The position numbers were made by a program, and so were the translations under genes. The notes under the pieces are model-generated. The model had not been told where the DNA came from and made no database searches. It was given only the letters and a program-made list of their open reading frames with translations. A stretch of 23,609 nucleotides of DNA from G020354785 sp964580815 (GTDB taxonomy: Bacteria > Bacteroidota > Bacteroidia > Bacteroidales > UBA10428), in NCBI GenBank assembly GCA_964580815.1, contig CAZOLY010000033.1, positions 1-23,609 on the forward strand, read 5' to 3'. Position 1 is the stretch's first letter, and each line of letters opens with the position of its first letter. This document shows, piece after piece, positions 1-8,362 of the stretch.

Positions 1-2
1 GT

Positions 3-86
3 ATATATGTATTTGATATTGAGCAGGCTATGTGGGATGACGAATTGGATAATATTGTCGATGTCGGACTGAGGATAGAAAAGTAA
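3..86 (+). CDS. C-terminal end of an unidentified protein (partial)
   Basis: An open frame enters from the left edge and ends in TAA at 84-86, about 22 bases before trmB. It reads about 27 residues, rich in Asp and Glu, ending in VGLRIEK. Its position just upstream of trmB on the same strand suggests it may be the previous gene of the same operon. Too little is present to assign a family. Confidence 0.5.
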   Translation: MYVFDIEQAMWDDELDNIVDVGLRIEK

Positions 87-108
87 TCTCCTAATCATAA
101 TCTGAAAA

Positions 109-807
109 ATGATAAAGAGAAAACTGGAGCGATTTGAGGAAATGAAGAAGTTTAACAATGTCCTGCAGCCACCTTTTCATGATGTTTATCATAAAGATTA
201 TAAATTAAAGGGCAAATGGAATGAAGATTTGTTCGGAAATGATAATCCCGTCGTTCTGGAATTAGGTTGTGGCAAAGGAGAATACACGGTCGGACTGGCC
301 AGAAGATTTAAAGAAAAAAATTACATAGGAATTGACATTAAAGGAGCCCGGATATGGAAAGGTGCAAAACTAGCACTTGATGAAACTATAAATAATGCAG
401 TATTTCTAAGAACGCGGATTGAACTGATTAATTCATTCTTCGGTAAAAATGAAATTGATGAGATATGGATAACATTCCCCGATCCACAGCCAAAGAGTAA
501 AAAGAAAAGGCTTACCTCAAGCAGGTTCTTAAATTTGTACAGGGGATTTCTGAAACAAGGCGGATTTATACACTTGAAAACAGATAACGGATTGCTGTAT
601 AATTACACACTTGAAATTATAAAATATAATAAGCTGGAAATTGAATATTGTACAGATGATTTGTATGATTCGCTTGCTGATAATGATATATTATCAGTTA
701 AAACATTTTATGAAATTAAATTTCTTGAACAGGGTTTAAAAATATACTATTTGAGATTTAAACTTGCAGGCAATACTATAATTGAAGAAATACCATACAA
801 TGAATAA
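109..807 (+). CDS. trmB: tRNA (guanine-N7-)-methyltransferase TrmB
   Basis: TrmB uses S-adenosylmethionine to methylate N7 of guanosine 46 in the variable loop of tRNAs; it is a cytoplasmic enzyme. The 232 residues match the usual family length. The class I methyltransferase motif LELGCGKGEY (about residues 50-59) forms the SAM site. The family signature ITFPDPQPKSKKKRL (about 121-135) is also present; it is the Bacteroidota form of the PDPW-K-K-H-R-L motif. An ATG start is used without an obvious Shine-Dalgarno sequence, as is common in this phylum. The 3' end overlaps the next gene by 8 bases, so the two are probably co-transcribed and translationally coupled. Confidence 0.95.
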   Translation: MIKRKLERFEEMKKFNNVLQPPFHDVYHKDYKLKGKWNEDLFGNDNPVVLELGCGKGEYTVGLARRFKEKNYIGIDIKGARIWKGAKLALDETINNAVFLRTRIELINSFFGKNEIDEIWITFPDPQPKSKKKRLTSSRFLNLYRGFLKQGGFIHLKTDNGLLYNYTLEIIKYNKLEIEYCTDDLYDSLADNDILSVKTFYEIKFLEQGLKIYYLRFKLAGNTIIEEIPYNE

Positions 808-1132
808 TGCAAATTTCTTTGAAAAAGTATATGACATAACAAGGCAGATCCCAAGCGGACGGGTAACAACATATGGAGCCATTGCAAAATATTTAGGCTC
901 ACCTCAATCTTCAAGAATGGTAGGATGGGCTTTAAACAATACAAGATTTAATGAACTTTATGTTCCTGCTCACCGTGTAGTGAACAGGAAAGGCCTGCTT
1001 ACAGGAAAACACCATTTCCGTCATGCCTCACTGATGCAGGAATTACTTGAAAGTGAAGGAGTGAAAGTAGAAGATGACAGGATAGAAGACTTTGAAGCTC
1101 TCTACTGGGATCCTAGTAAAGAATTAATCTAA
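800..1132 (+). CDS. Alkyltransferase-like protein (ATL, MGMT family without the acceptor cysteine)
   Basis: This is a 110-residue member of the O6-methylguanine-DNA methyltransferase DNA-binding domain family. The conserved residues are visible: IPSGRVTTYG (about 17-26), with the Tyr that rotates the lesion phosphate, and SSRMVGWAL (37-45), with the Arg finger. The active-site motif reads PAHR (56-59), so the methyl-accepting Cys of PCHR is replaced by Ala. ATL proteins of this kind are known to bind O6-alkylguanine and recruit nucleotide excision repair rather than demethylate. I start at ATG 800 because the longer frame begins with a TTG at 782 and would overlap trmB by 26 bases. The gene overlaps the trmB stop and probably shares its transcript. 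Confidence 0.88.
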   Translation: MNNANFFEKVYDITRQIPSGRVTTYGAIAKYLGSPQSSRMVGWALNNTRFNELYVPAHRVVNRKGLLTGKHHFRHASLMQELLESEGVKVEDDRIEDFEALYWDPSKELI

Positions 1133-1162
1133 ATAAAATCAAATTTTTATCATTATTATATA

Positions 1163-1170
1163 TAAATTTG
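1163..1170 (+). promoter_or_regulatory. Candidate Bacteroidota -7 element upstream of the nfu gene
   Basis: TAAATTTG matches TANNTTTG exactly and lies about 43 bases before the ATG at 1213, in the 80-base gap after the ATL gene. No clean TTTG -33 element sits at the expected spacing, so this is a partial match only. Confidence 0.35.
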
Positions 1171-1212
1171 TGAAAGTCAAATGTGTAAAAAAATTAATAT
1201 AAAATTTATAAA

Positions 1213-1464
1213 ATGATGGATAACTCTAAAAAACAGGAACTACTAAAAAAAGTAAATGCCGTAATTGATTATATCAAGCCCTATCTGCAAGCTGACGGAG
1301 GAGATGTTACATTAATCGATATTACTGATGATTTGACGGTAAAAGTAAAATTAACAGGCGCATGTAATGGCTGCCCTTTTAGTATGATGACTCTAAAATC
1401 AGGAATTGAACAGGCAGTAAAGGAAAAGGTTCCTGGAATAAAAGAAGTAATTGCAGTTGATTAA
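1213..1464 (+). CDS. NifU C-terminal-domain (Nfu-type) Fe-S cluster scaffold/carrier
   Basis: Nfu-type proteins assemble or carry [4Fe-4S] clusters to apoproteins in the cytoplasm. The 83 residues are essentially a single NifU C-terminal domain. The conserved QADGGDVTLIDI stretch (about 26-37) is followed by the cluster-binding CNGC motif (C51, C54) in LTGACNGCPFSMMTLKSGIE. No A-type N-terminal domain is present, unlike E. coli NfuA, so this is the short form common in Bacteroidota. Two tandem ATG codons (1213 and 1216) could start it. It ends 6 bases before the next gene, which implies co-transcription. Confidence 0.93.
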   Translation: MMDNSKKQELLKKVNAVIDYIKPYLQADGGDVTLIDITDDLTVKVKLTGACNGCPFSMMTLKSGIEQAVKEKVPGIKEVIAVD

Positions 1465-1470
1465 TAATTT

Positions 1471-2082
1471 ATGGACAAACAAAAAGACCATGCCGGTGAA
1501 ATAACTCTTTCAGTTAGTAAAACTTATCTGTACTCATTTTATATATTAATCGCGATAATTATCTTTTTTTGTATTCCCTATGCTATTATATGGGGTGCTG
1601 ATCTTGTTGATTACTGGAAACTTAAAATTAACCTGCTAAAAGGTAATTTTATATTATTTAGTTTTGTATATAATATATTCAAATATTTGTTCTGGACGAT
1701 AATAGTCCTGATAACCGGAATATTTACCCACGAATTCCTGCACGGACTGATATGGGTATTTTTTACAGAAAAGGGATTTCGTTCTTTATCTTTCGGAATA
1801 ATGAAACCTGATTTGGCTCCATATATACATTGCAGTGAACCTTTGCCTGTAAATGCCTATAGAACAGGAATTGTTTTGCCGGGTATTATTTTAGGTGTTC
1901 TGCCATTGTTAACCGGACTTTTGACAGGGGATTTTAAAATATTTATTTTTGGCTTTTTTTTTACCTGGGCGGCATCGGGAGATTTTGTAATACTCTGGAT
2001 GATAAGACATCTGAGAACCGTTGAAGTGGTGCAGGATCATCCTGAGCTTGTAGGATGTATTATTTTAAAGAAGCCCGGCTGA
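1471..2082 (+). CDS. DUF3267-type integral membrane protein with HExxH motif (putative metalloprotease)
   Basis: This 203-residue protein has several hydrophobic membrane segments (about residues 20-42, 60-85, 130-152 and 155-180). A zinc-protease-like HEFLH motif lies at 87-91, at the end of the second segment. The HExxH in a membrane segment, followed by GFRSLSFGIM and a late Asp-containing helix (AASGDFVIL), fits the DUF3267 family. That family resembles site-2-type membrane proteases, but its substrate is unknown to me. It follows the nfu gene by 6 bases. I see nothing that links its function to Fe-S assembly beyond co-transcription. Confidence 0.75.
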   Translation: MDKQKDHAGEITLSVSKTYLYSFYILIAIIIFFCIPYAIIWGADLVDYWKLKINLLKGNFILFSFVYNIFKYLFWTIIVLITGIFTHEFLHGLIWVFFTEKGFRSLSFGIMKPDLAPYIHCSEPLPVNAYRTGIVLPGIILGVLPLLTGLLTGDFKIFIFGFFFTWAASGDFVILWMIRHLRTVEVVQDHPELVGCIILKKPG

Positions 2083-2164
2083 TTAAGAAAATCATTAATA
2101 AAATATATGCCTGATAAAATATGTTAATTAATTTTCAGTTAATATTAAACCATAGTCGTAACTG

Positions 2165-4822
2165 ATGCCAAGGAAAGATACAAACATAACCTGGTTATTG
2201 ATATATGTTGTTTTACTTGCCGGTTGTACAACACAGAAAAATACGGTTATTACACGTACATACCACAATATTACTGCCAGGTATAACATACTTTTCAACG
2301 GGAATGTCAGTTTTCAAAAAGGACTGAAAAAGATAGACGATTCCTTCAAAGATGAGTATGCTGAAATATTGCCTGTGTTTACATATTGTGATAAAGAACT
2401 GGCTAAAACCGTATCACCTGATATGGACAGGACAATTAAGAAGGGTACAAAACTTATAGCCCTGCATTCAATTACTGTCAAGCCGAAATTAAAGGACAAT
2501 ACTGCACTATCACAAAAGAAAAGGATATTTTATAACAGGAAGGAATTTAACAAATGGGTTGACGATAATTACCTGTTGATGGGCAAGGCTTATTTCCATG
2601 AACATAATTTTAAGCTGGCCGAAGAGACATTCAGGTTTATTAATAACGAATTTAAAGATGAATCGATCACTTATGATGCGAATATATGGCTCGCCCGCAT
2701 ATATAATGAAACGGGTGAATATAAAAACTCGGAAGAAATTTTAACAGCGCTTGAAAATGACGAAAATTTGCCAAAACGGTTAAAAGTGGATTTTTATACT
2801 ACATATGCTGATTACTATCTTAAACAGAATAACCTGTCAAGTGCAATAGCTTACCTGGAGAAAGCAAAAAATCAAGTACATAAAAAAAAGCCTAAGACAA
2901 GGTATACCTTTATTCTTGCCCAATTATATGAAAAGACCGGGTTGACAAAAAAAGCCTCCGGTTTATACAGCAAAGTCATAAAGATGAACCCTCCCTATGA
3001 AATGACATTTAATGCAAGGATCAACCGTGCTCTGGCATATGAAAAGGGCTATGGATCGGTGAGAGAAATTGAGGGACAGCTCCACAGGATGCTTAAAGAC
3101 GATAAAAATGCAGAATACAAGGATCAGATTTATTATGCCCTGGGAAATATTGCCTACAAAGAGGGAAATGTTTCAAAAGCTATAAAGCAGTATAAAAAAT
3201 CAGTTCAGCATAATGTTAATAATGTAACCCAGAAGTCCCGTTCTTACCTTACCCTTGCCGACCTCTATTATGAAATGCCCGAATATGTTTATGCGCAGGC
3301 ATATTACGATAGTGCCGTAGCCCTTTTGAAAACGGATTACCCTGGCTATGATATAATCTATTCAAAATCCAAAAGTCTGACCATGCTGGTTAAGGAAATC
3401 AATACTGTTAACCTTGAAGATAGCGTACAAAGACTGGCAAAACTACCAAAAAATGAACTGCTTGATTATATTGATAAACTAATCGAAGATGTTAGAAAGA
3501 AAGAACAGGAAGAAATAATACGAAAGCAGGAAGAGGCACTTGACAAGCAGTTCGGATACAATATGGGATTAAACAGAAAAACAGGACAACAAGGCTTTTC
3601 AGAAGGAGTAAAATGGTACTTTTATAACGAGACCGCGAGAAGCCTGGGATATAAAGAATTTAAGCTCAAATGGGGAAACAGAAAGCTTGAAGATAACTGG
3701 CGACGGACAAATAAAAATGTAGTAAGCTTTGGCGAAAGTGTCAGCACCGAAGAAACAAACTTTGTAACAGACGAAGAATCAAAAAATCATAAAGTCCTCA
3801 GCAATAAATCAAGAGATTTCTATCTGAAAAATATTCCGCTGACAGATTCAATGCTGGTAATTTCAGATAAACGCATTGAGAATGCATTGTATAATACGGG
3901 AATGATATACAGAAATGAACTCAAGGACTATGAAAGATCAATTGAGTCATTTAAAGAACTTAACAAAAGATATCCGGATACGGAATATTTGCTGTCATCC
4001 TATTATTACCTGTATGATACTTATGTTAAGATCAACAATAAGGCTATGGTCGAGACATATAAGGATAAAATCATCAGCCAGTTTCCTAACAGTACATATG
4101 CCAAATTATTAGCAAATCCGGACTATCTTAAAGAACTTGAAGCAGAACAAAATCAAATACATGACTATTATATCGAGACATACAACAAATATCTGAGAAA
4201 GCAATATAATGATGTTATTCAACAAACGGAATATGCCCTGAAAACATACCCGGATAATAGACTGACCCCTCAATTTGACTATCTTAGGGCACTGTCAATA
4301 GGCAGAACAAGAGATATTAAAACTTTCAAAGAAACATTGTATCATATCGTGTCATCTTACCCTATGACAGAAATTGCCGAAAATGCAAAAAATATTATTG
4401 CCTTTCTCGATAAGGAACATCCTGATCTGAAAGAAGAAGAAGAAAAGGAAATGGCAATATCTCTTTATAAATATGAAGAGAATACCGAGCATCTTTTCGC
4501 ATTTGTGTTGACTGACAAAACCTATCTCAACCAGTTATTGTTTAATATAATAAACTTTAATCTTGATAATTTTGACGAACTGAATTTAAGGGCTGAAAGC
4601 AGCCAGATAAATGACAGTGAGAATATAATTACAGTCAGGTCATTTAAGAATAAGGCCGAATCACTGGATTATTATAATAAGGCATCTTCTGATAAATCTA
4701 TTTTAAAAGATGTGGATGAAAGGAAAGTGCAAAAAATGGTAATATCTGCAGCTAATTTAAATGTTTTGAAAACTGATAAATCTGTTGACAGATATCTCAA
4801 GTTTTTTTATGAATATTATTAG
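2165..4822 (+). CDS. sprE: Type IX secretion system lipoprotein SprE/PorW (TPR protein)
   Basis: SprE/PorW is an outer-membrane-associated periplasmic lipoprotein required for T9SS function and gliding in Bacteroidota; it links the PorX response regulator pathway to the secretion machine. The 885-residue protein begins with a lipoprotein signal peptide ending in lipobox LAGC (Cys about residue 21). The N-terminal family stretch TRTYHNITARYNILFNG follows. Many degenerate tetratricopeptide units follow, for example around residues 135-400 (YFHEHNFKLAEETFRFI, YALGNIAYKEGNVSKAIKQY) and again around 570-780. The position directly before porX, with a 13-base gap, supports the assignment strongly. 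Length is in the family's usual range. Confidence 0.92.
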   Translation: MPRKDTNITWLLIYVVLLAGCTTQKNTVITRTYHNITARYNILFNGNVSFQKGLKKIDDSFKDEYAEILPVFTYCDKELAKTVSPDMDRTIKKGTKLIALHSITVKPKLKDNTALSQKKRIFYNRKEFNKWVDDNYLLMGKAYFHEHNFKLAEETFRFINNEFKDESITYDANIWLARIYNETGEYKNSEEILTALENDENLPKRLKVDFYTTYADYYLKQNNLSSAIAYLEKAKNQVHKKKPKTRYTFILAQLYEKTGLTKKASGLYSKVIKMNPPYEMTFNARINRALAYEKGYGSVREIEGQLHRMLKDDKNAEYKDQIYYALGNIAYKEGNVSKAIKQYKKSVQHNVNNVTQKSRSYLTLADLYYEMPEYVYAQAYYDSAVALLKTDYPGYDIIYSKSKSLTMLVKEINTVNLEDSVQRLAKLPKNELLDYIDKLIEDVRKKEQEEIIRKQEEALDKQFGYNMGLNRKTGQQGFSEGVKWYFYNETARSLGYKEFKLKWGNRKLEDNWRRTNKNVVSFGESVSTEETNFVTDEESKNHKVLSNKSRDFYLKNIPLTDSMLVISDKRIENALYNTGMIYRNELKDYERSIESFKELNKRYPDTEYLLSSYYYLYDTYVKINNKAMVETYKDKIISQFPNSTYAKLLANPDYLKELEAEQNQIHDYYIETYNKYLRKQYNDVIQQTEYALKTYPDNRLTPQFDYLRALSIGRTRDIKTFKETLYHIVSSYPMTEIAENAKNIIAFLDKEHPDLKEEEEKEMAISLYKYEENTEHLFAFVLTDKTYLNQLLFNIINFNLDNFDELNLRAESSQINDSENIITVRSFKNKAESLDYYNKASSDKSILKDVDERKVQKMVISAANLNVLKTDKSVDRYLKFFYEYY

Positions 4823-4826
4823 GAGC
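4821..4826 (+). promoter_or_regulatory. Ribosome binding site that fixes the porX start
   Basis: AGGAGC, overlapping the last two bases of the sprE stop codon, is a good Shine-Dalgarno sequence about 10 bases before ATG 4836. It favours that start over the upstream in-frame ATG at 4785, which lies inside sprE. Confidence 0.6.
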
Positions 4827-4835
4827 TTTCATGCT

Positions 4836-6389
4836 ATGAAGAAAATTAGAATATTGTGGACAGATGATGAGATTGATTTATTAAAACCTTATATCCTTTT
4901 TCTTGAAGAAAAAGGTTACCAGGTGATGACTGCCAGCAATGGCGATACGGCTATTGATTTGGTAAGGAGCCACCATTTCGACATAGTATTTCTTGATGAG
5001 CATATGCCCGGACTCAGTGGCATTGAAACTTTAAATATAATTAAAAGCCATAGTTCACACCTGCCGGTGGTGATGATAACAAAAAGTGAAGAAGAAAATA
5101 TCATGGATGCCGCTATTGGTTCGAAAATAGCAGATTATCTGATTAAGCCTGTGAATCCAAATCAGATCCTGCTGACAATAAAGAAGAATATTGAAACCAA
5201 ACAACTGATAACCAAAGAAACGACATCGGCCTACAGATCAGAGTTCTCCAATATTGGCATGCAGGTAGATAATGCCGTAACATTTAATGACTGGATAGAA
5301 ATTTATAAAAAGATCATTTACTGGGAACTTGAGCTTGAAAAATCAATTGACGGCGGGATGAATGATATATTTTATATGCAAAAAGCCGGGGCAGATCTGA
5401 AATTCGGCAAATTTATCAAGCTGAATTATATATCATGGTTCAATAAAAAGCAGCATGAACAGCCTTTGCTATCTCCCAATGTTTTTAAAGAAAAAGTGTT
5501 CCCCCTGGTAGATGAGAATAACAAAGTAATAGTTATTGTTATTGATAATCTCAGGTATGACCAGTGGAAAACAATATATCCTACTATTAATGATTACTTT
5601 GTTACCGAGAGTGATGAAATATTTTGCAGTATTCTCCCTACGGCTACCCAATATGCGCGCAATGCAATGTTCGCGGGATTAATGCCCCTGGAAATCCAGA
5701 AATTAAATCCTGACCTCTGGCTGAACGATGATGAGGAAGGAGCGAAAAATGTAAATGAAGAAGAATTGCTGCGTAAACAGCTTGCCAGGCTGGGGAAAAA
5801 ATACAGGTTCTATTACGCAAAGGTTAGTAACTCGCGAACAGGTAAGAAGCTTGTGGATAGCTTTTCAAATATTCTCACCAATGATCTTATTGTCATTGTT
5901 TACAACTTTGTGGACTTCCTGTCTCATGCCAATACCGAGATGAACATGATTCGTGAACTCGCGGTTAATGATTCGGCTTACCGCTCACTTACTTTATCAT
6001 GGTTTAATCATTCCCATTTGTTTGATCTGATTAAACTTCTTGCTGATAAAAATTTAAAAGTTATTTTTACTACCGATCATGGCACATTAAGAGTTAATAA
6101 TCCGGTTAAGGTAATAGGTGACAGGAAAGCTTCCGTAAACTTAAGGTATAAAATAGGAAGGAATCTGAATTATGATCCGCGGGATGTATTTGAGATAAAA
6201 GACCCGCATGATGCGCACCTGCCCAAATCAAACGTAAGTTCAAAATTCATTTTTGCTACAAATTCTAATTATTTCGTTTATCCCAAGAATTATAACTACT
6301 ATGCAAATTATTATAAAAATACATATCAGCATGGAGGCATATCAATGGAAGAAATGCTGGTACCTGTCGTAAGGTTAATTTCAAAGTAA
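4836..6389 (+). CDS. porX: Response regulator PorX (receiver + PglZ/alkaline-phosphatase-superfamily domain)
   Basis: PorX is the T9SS regulator. The start at 4836 gives 517 residues, the family length, and a perfect receiver N-terminus (MKKIRILWTDDE). Receiver residues are complete: acidic pair D10/D11, phospho-acceptor D54 in VFLDEHMPG, T82 and K104 (YLIKP). A helical linker (about 115-220) leads to the PglZ domain. There, IDNLRYDQW (D237), PTATQYARNAMFAG (T271), TTDHG (D414/H415) and QHGGIS (H499) are the expected metal and nucleophile positions of an alkaline-phosphatase-like fold. In Porphyromonas gingivalis PorX is activated by the kinase PorY, and its PglZ domain has been reported to act on oligonucleotides. 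No porY candidate is adjacent here. Co-transcription with sprE is very likely. Confidence 0.95.
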   Translation: MKKIRILWTDDEIDLLKPYILFLEEKGYQVMTASNGDTAIDLVRSHHFDIVFLDEHMPGLSGIETLNIIKSHSSHLPVVMITKSEEENIMDAAIGSKIADYLIKPVNPNQILLTIKKNIETKQLITKETTSAYRSEFSNIGMQVDNAVTFNDWIEIYKKIIYWELELEKSIDGGMNDIFYMQKAGADLKFGKFIKLNYISWFNKKQHEQPLLSPNVFKEKVFPLVDENNKVIVIVIDNLRYDQWKTIYPTINDYFVTESDEIFCSILPTATQYARNAMFAGLMPLEIQKLNPDLWLNDDEEGAKNVNEEELLRKQLARLGKKYRFYYAKVSNSRTGKKLVDSFSNILTNDLIVIVYNFVDFLSHANTEMNMIRELAVNDSAYRSLTLSWFNHSHLFDLIKLLADKNLKVIFTTDHGTLRVNNPVKVIGDRKASVNLRYKIGRNLNYDPRDVFEIKDPHDAHLPKSNVSSKFIFATNSNYFVYPKNYNYYANYYKNTYQHGGISMEEMLVPVVRLISK

Positions 6390-6438
6390 CCTGTAACATT
6401 GCTGATACCGACTAATATATTGTCACTTATAAAACCGG

Positions 6439-6858
6439 ATGATCACTCTCAAGCTCTATAACGTTAATAAGATCTCTGAAACGGCAAAGCAGTTCCTTCA
6501 AAAAACCAGGGGCCATAAAAAATTTGCCTTTTATGGAAAAATGGGTGCAGGCAAAACCACATTTATAATAGCTCTTTGCAAGGAATTAGGAGCCATTGAT
6601 GTTATAAACAGTCCGACTTTCACTATTATTAACGAGTATAAAACAATCACCGGTGACATGTTATACCATCTTGATTTTTACAGGATTAAGAGTGAGGATG
6701 AACTGCTGGCACTGGGAATTGAAGATTATCTGTATGAAGATGTTTATTGCTTTATTGAATGGCCTGAGAAGGCTGAAAATATACTTGCTGATAATATTGT
6801 TAAAGTGAGCATTGAAGAGGTTGATACCAGTAAAAGACTGTTAAAAATTCATATATAA
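6439..6858 (+). CDS. tsaE: tRNA threonylcarbamoyladenosine biosynthesis ATPase TsaE
   Basis: TsaE is the small ATPase that cycles the TsaB-TsaD-TsaE complex making t6A37 on ANN-decoding tRNAs. The 139 residues show the Walker A motif GKMGAGKT (33-40), SPTFTIINEY (the switch region), HLDFYRI with its metal-binding Asp, and FIEWPE, all diagnostic of the family. The gene starts 49 bases after porX on the same strand. From memory, porX-tsaE-ald adjacency recurs in Bacteroidota, so the link may be ancestral rather than functional. Confidence 0.95.
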   Translation: MITLKLYNVNKISETAKQFLQKTRGHKKFAFYGKMGAGKTTFIIALCKELGAIDVINSPTFTIINEYKTITGDMLYHLDFYRIKSEDELLALGIEDYLYEDVYCFIEWPEKAENILADNIVKVSIEEVDTSKRLLKIHI

Positions 6859-6905
6859 GTCCCTCAAATACATCTTACAGTCTTTCTATTATTCTGACTA
6901 ATTTT

Positions 6906-6913
6906 TAATTTTG
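6906..6913 (+). promoter_or_regulatory. Candidate -7 element for the alanine dehydrogenase gene
   Basis: TAATTTTG matches TANNTTTG in the 127-base gap between tsaE and ald, about 72 bases before the ald ATG. The upstream TTTG element is not clear. Confidence 0.3.
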
Positions 6914-6985
6914 TTAATTTTAACATTGCTTTTTAAATTATCTTAGCATAATTGCTTTATATTAATTTATTAAAGATTAAGCCAA

Positions 6986-8209
6986 ATGGTTGAACAGAAA
7001 CCCGACTCCTCCAATGTACCTCTTATGTATGGCGGTATTTTACCGCAGGAAGAAATGCTGGAAATAGGCAAAAAGCATAAAAAAATAATTATAGGTATCC
7101 CTAAAGATGATCATAATGTCGAACGCAGGGTTGCTCTGACTCCTGAAGCTGTTGAAGTACTTGTTAATAATGGTCATGATGTTTTAATGGAATCAAAAGC
7201 AGGTGAAGGAGCACGTTATTCAGACAATGAATATAGTGAGTGCGGAGGATATATTATTGATAATAAAAAGCAGGTTATGAATGCCGACATTTTATTGAAA
7301 GTCGCCCCGCTCAGTGATGAAGAAATAAAATTGCTCAAAGGTGATCAGCTTATTATTACATCCCTTCAGATGAATAACCAAAACAGGGAATATATAATAA
7401 ATATGATGGATAAAAAAGTGACAGCCATCGCTTTTGAACACATGAAAAATGAATTTAACTGTTTTCCTGTCCTGGAATCAATGAGGGCCATAGCAGGGAA
7501 CACGGCAATAATAATTGCAGGTGAATATTTAAGTAATATTGACGGTGGCAAAGGAGTTATGCTTGGAGGCATTTCCGGTATCACCCCTACTGAAGTAGTG
7601 ATAATAGGAGCGGGTACGGCTGCAGAATATGCTGCAAGAGCTGCACTCGGATTCGGAGCCATTGTAAAGGTATTTGACAACTCTCCCTATAAACTGGAAG
7701 AACTCCAGAAAAACCTGGGACAAAGAATCTTCACCTCAATTTTTCACCCGCAGGTTTTAAAAAGAACATTAAAATCTGCAGATGTGCTTATTGGTGCAAT
7801 TAATTTATGGGATACGGGACCGCGATATTTTATTACTGAAGATATGGTTAAGGAGATGAAAAAAGGATCTATAATTATTGATATAAGCATTGACCAGGGG
7901 GGCTGTATAGAGACTTCCGAATTCCGCCCATATTCAGATCCTGCTTACACTAAACATGACGTTATTCATTATAGTATTACCAATTTGCCGTCGAAAGTGG
8001 CAAGAACTGCATCTATAGCCCTTAGCAACATATTATCTCCCATACTTGTTAACATGGGTAACTCGGGAGGGATCAAGCCCTTTTTGAAAGCTGATCTTGG
8101 AGTGCGTCACGGCGTTTATATCTATAATGGCATTCTTACAAACGAATATATAGGTAATCGCTTTGAGCTGCCTTCAAAAGATATTGATCTGCTAATGGCT
8201 GCTTTTTGA
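6986..8209 (+). CDS. ald: Alanine dehydrogenase-family protein (Bacteroidota type)
   Basis: Alanine dehydrogenases interconvert L-alanine and pyruvate plus ammonia with NAD(H). The 407-residue protein has the two-domain AlaDH/PNT layout. The N-terminal substrate domain has ERRVALTPEAVEVL (about 46-59, with the substrate Arg) and ADILLKVAPLS (K105, substrate Lys). The Rossmann domain has the dinucleotide motif VVIIGAGTAAEYAA (about 204-217), then IIDISIDQGGCIETSE. The usual catalytic His in a YLHLA-like motif appears as Gln (SLQMNN, about Q128). My recollection is that other Bacteroidota relatives share this. The N-terminus is about 35 residues longer than classical enzymes. Activity on alanine is therefore probable but not certain. 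Confidence 0.85.
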   Translation: MVEQKPDSSNVPLMYGGILPQEEMLEIGKKHKKIIIGIPKDDHNVERRVALTPEAVEVLVNNGHDVLMESKAGEGARYSDNEYSECGGYIIDNKKQVMNADILLKVAPLSDEEIKLLKGDQLIITSLQMNNQNREYIINMMDKKVTAIAFEHMKNEFNCFPVLESMRAIAGNTAIIIAGEYLSNIDGGKGVMLGGISGITPTEVVIIGAGTAAEYAARAALGFGAIVKVFDNSPYKLEELQKNLGQRIFTSIFHPQVLKRTLKSADVLIGAINLWDTGPRYFITEDMVKEMKKGSIIIDISIDQGGCIETSEFRPYSDPAYTKHDVIHYSITNLPSKVARTASIALSNILSPILVNMGNSGGIKPFLKADLGVRHGVYIYNGILTNEYIGNRFELPSKDIDLLMAAF

Positions 8210-8214
8210 TGTCA

Positions 8215-8246
8215 TTTGTAAATCTTATTTCTTAATTTTATATTTG
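8215..8246 (+). promoter_or_regulatory. Bacteroidota sigma-ABfr-type promoter for tRNA-Cys
   Basis: TTTG (8215-8218), a 20-base spacer and TATATTTG (8239-8246) match the Bacteroidota housekeeping consensus TTTG-N19/20-TANNTTTG exactly. A start of transcription about 7 bases downstream would lie about 10 bases before the mature tRNA 5' end, which is the expected layout for a tRNA gene. Confidence 0.75.
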
Positions 8247-8263
8247 CTCGCTAAAATTTAACG

Positions 8264-8334
8264 GGTTCCGTGGCCGAGTGGCTAGGCAATGGTCTGCAAA
8301 ACCATCTACAGCGGTTCGATTCCGCTCGGAACCT
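8264..8334 (+). tRNA. tRNA-Cys (anticodon GCA)
   Basis: The sequence folds as a full cloverleaf of 71 bases. Acceptor arms GGTTCCG (8264-8270) and CGGAACC (8327-8333) pair in all 7 positions. The discriminator base is T (8334), as expected for tRNA-Cys. The D arm is GCC/GGC. The anticodon arm ATGGT-CTGCAAA-ACCAT puts GCA at 8296-8298. The T arm AGCGG-TTCGATT-CCGCT completes the fold. CCA is not encoded. Confidence 0.97.
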
Positions 8335-8337
8335 CTC

Positions 8338-8359
8338 CTCCTACGCTAAAGCTGCGGAG
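8338..8359 (+). other. Imperfect hairpin just downstream of tRNA-Cys
   Basis: CTCC and GGAG pair around an inner GC-TAAA-GC stem-loop, with a 3+3 internal mismatch. It starts 4 bases after the tRNA. It could help end or process the tRNA transcript, but no T tract follows, so I do not call it an intrinsic terminator. Confidence 0.35.
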
Positions 8360-8362
8360 TAC

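Noticed and set aside
782..799. TTG-initiated extension of the ATL gene
   Set aside because: Adds six residues not needed for the domain and a longer overlap with trmB; ATG 800 is simpler.
4785..4835. Longer porX start giving 17 extra residues
   Set aside because: It lies within sprE, has no receiver-like sequence, and the Shine-Dalgarno sequence points to ATG 4836.
7366..7680. 104-residue minus-strand frame inside ald
   Set aside because: Antisense shadow; low-complexity Ala/Pro/Ile composition that mirrors the ald codons.
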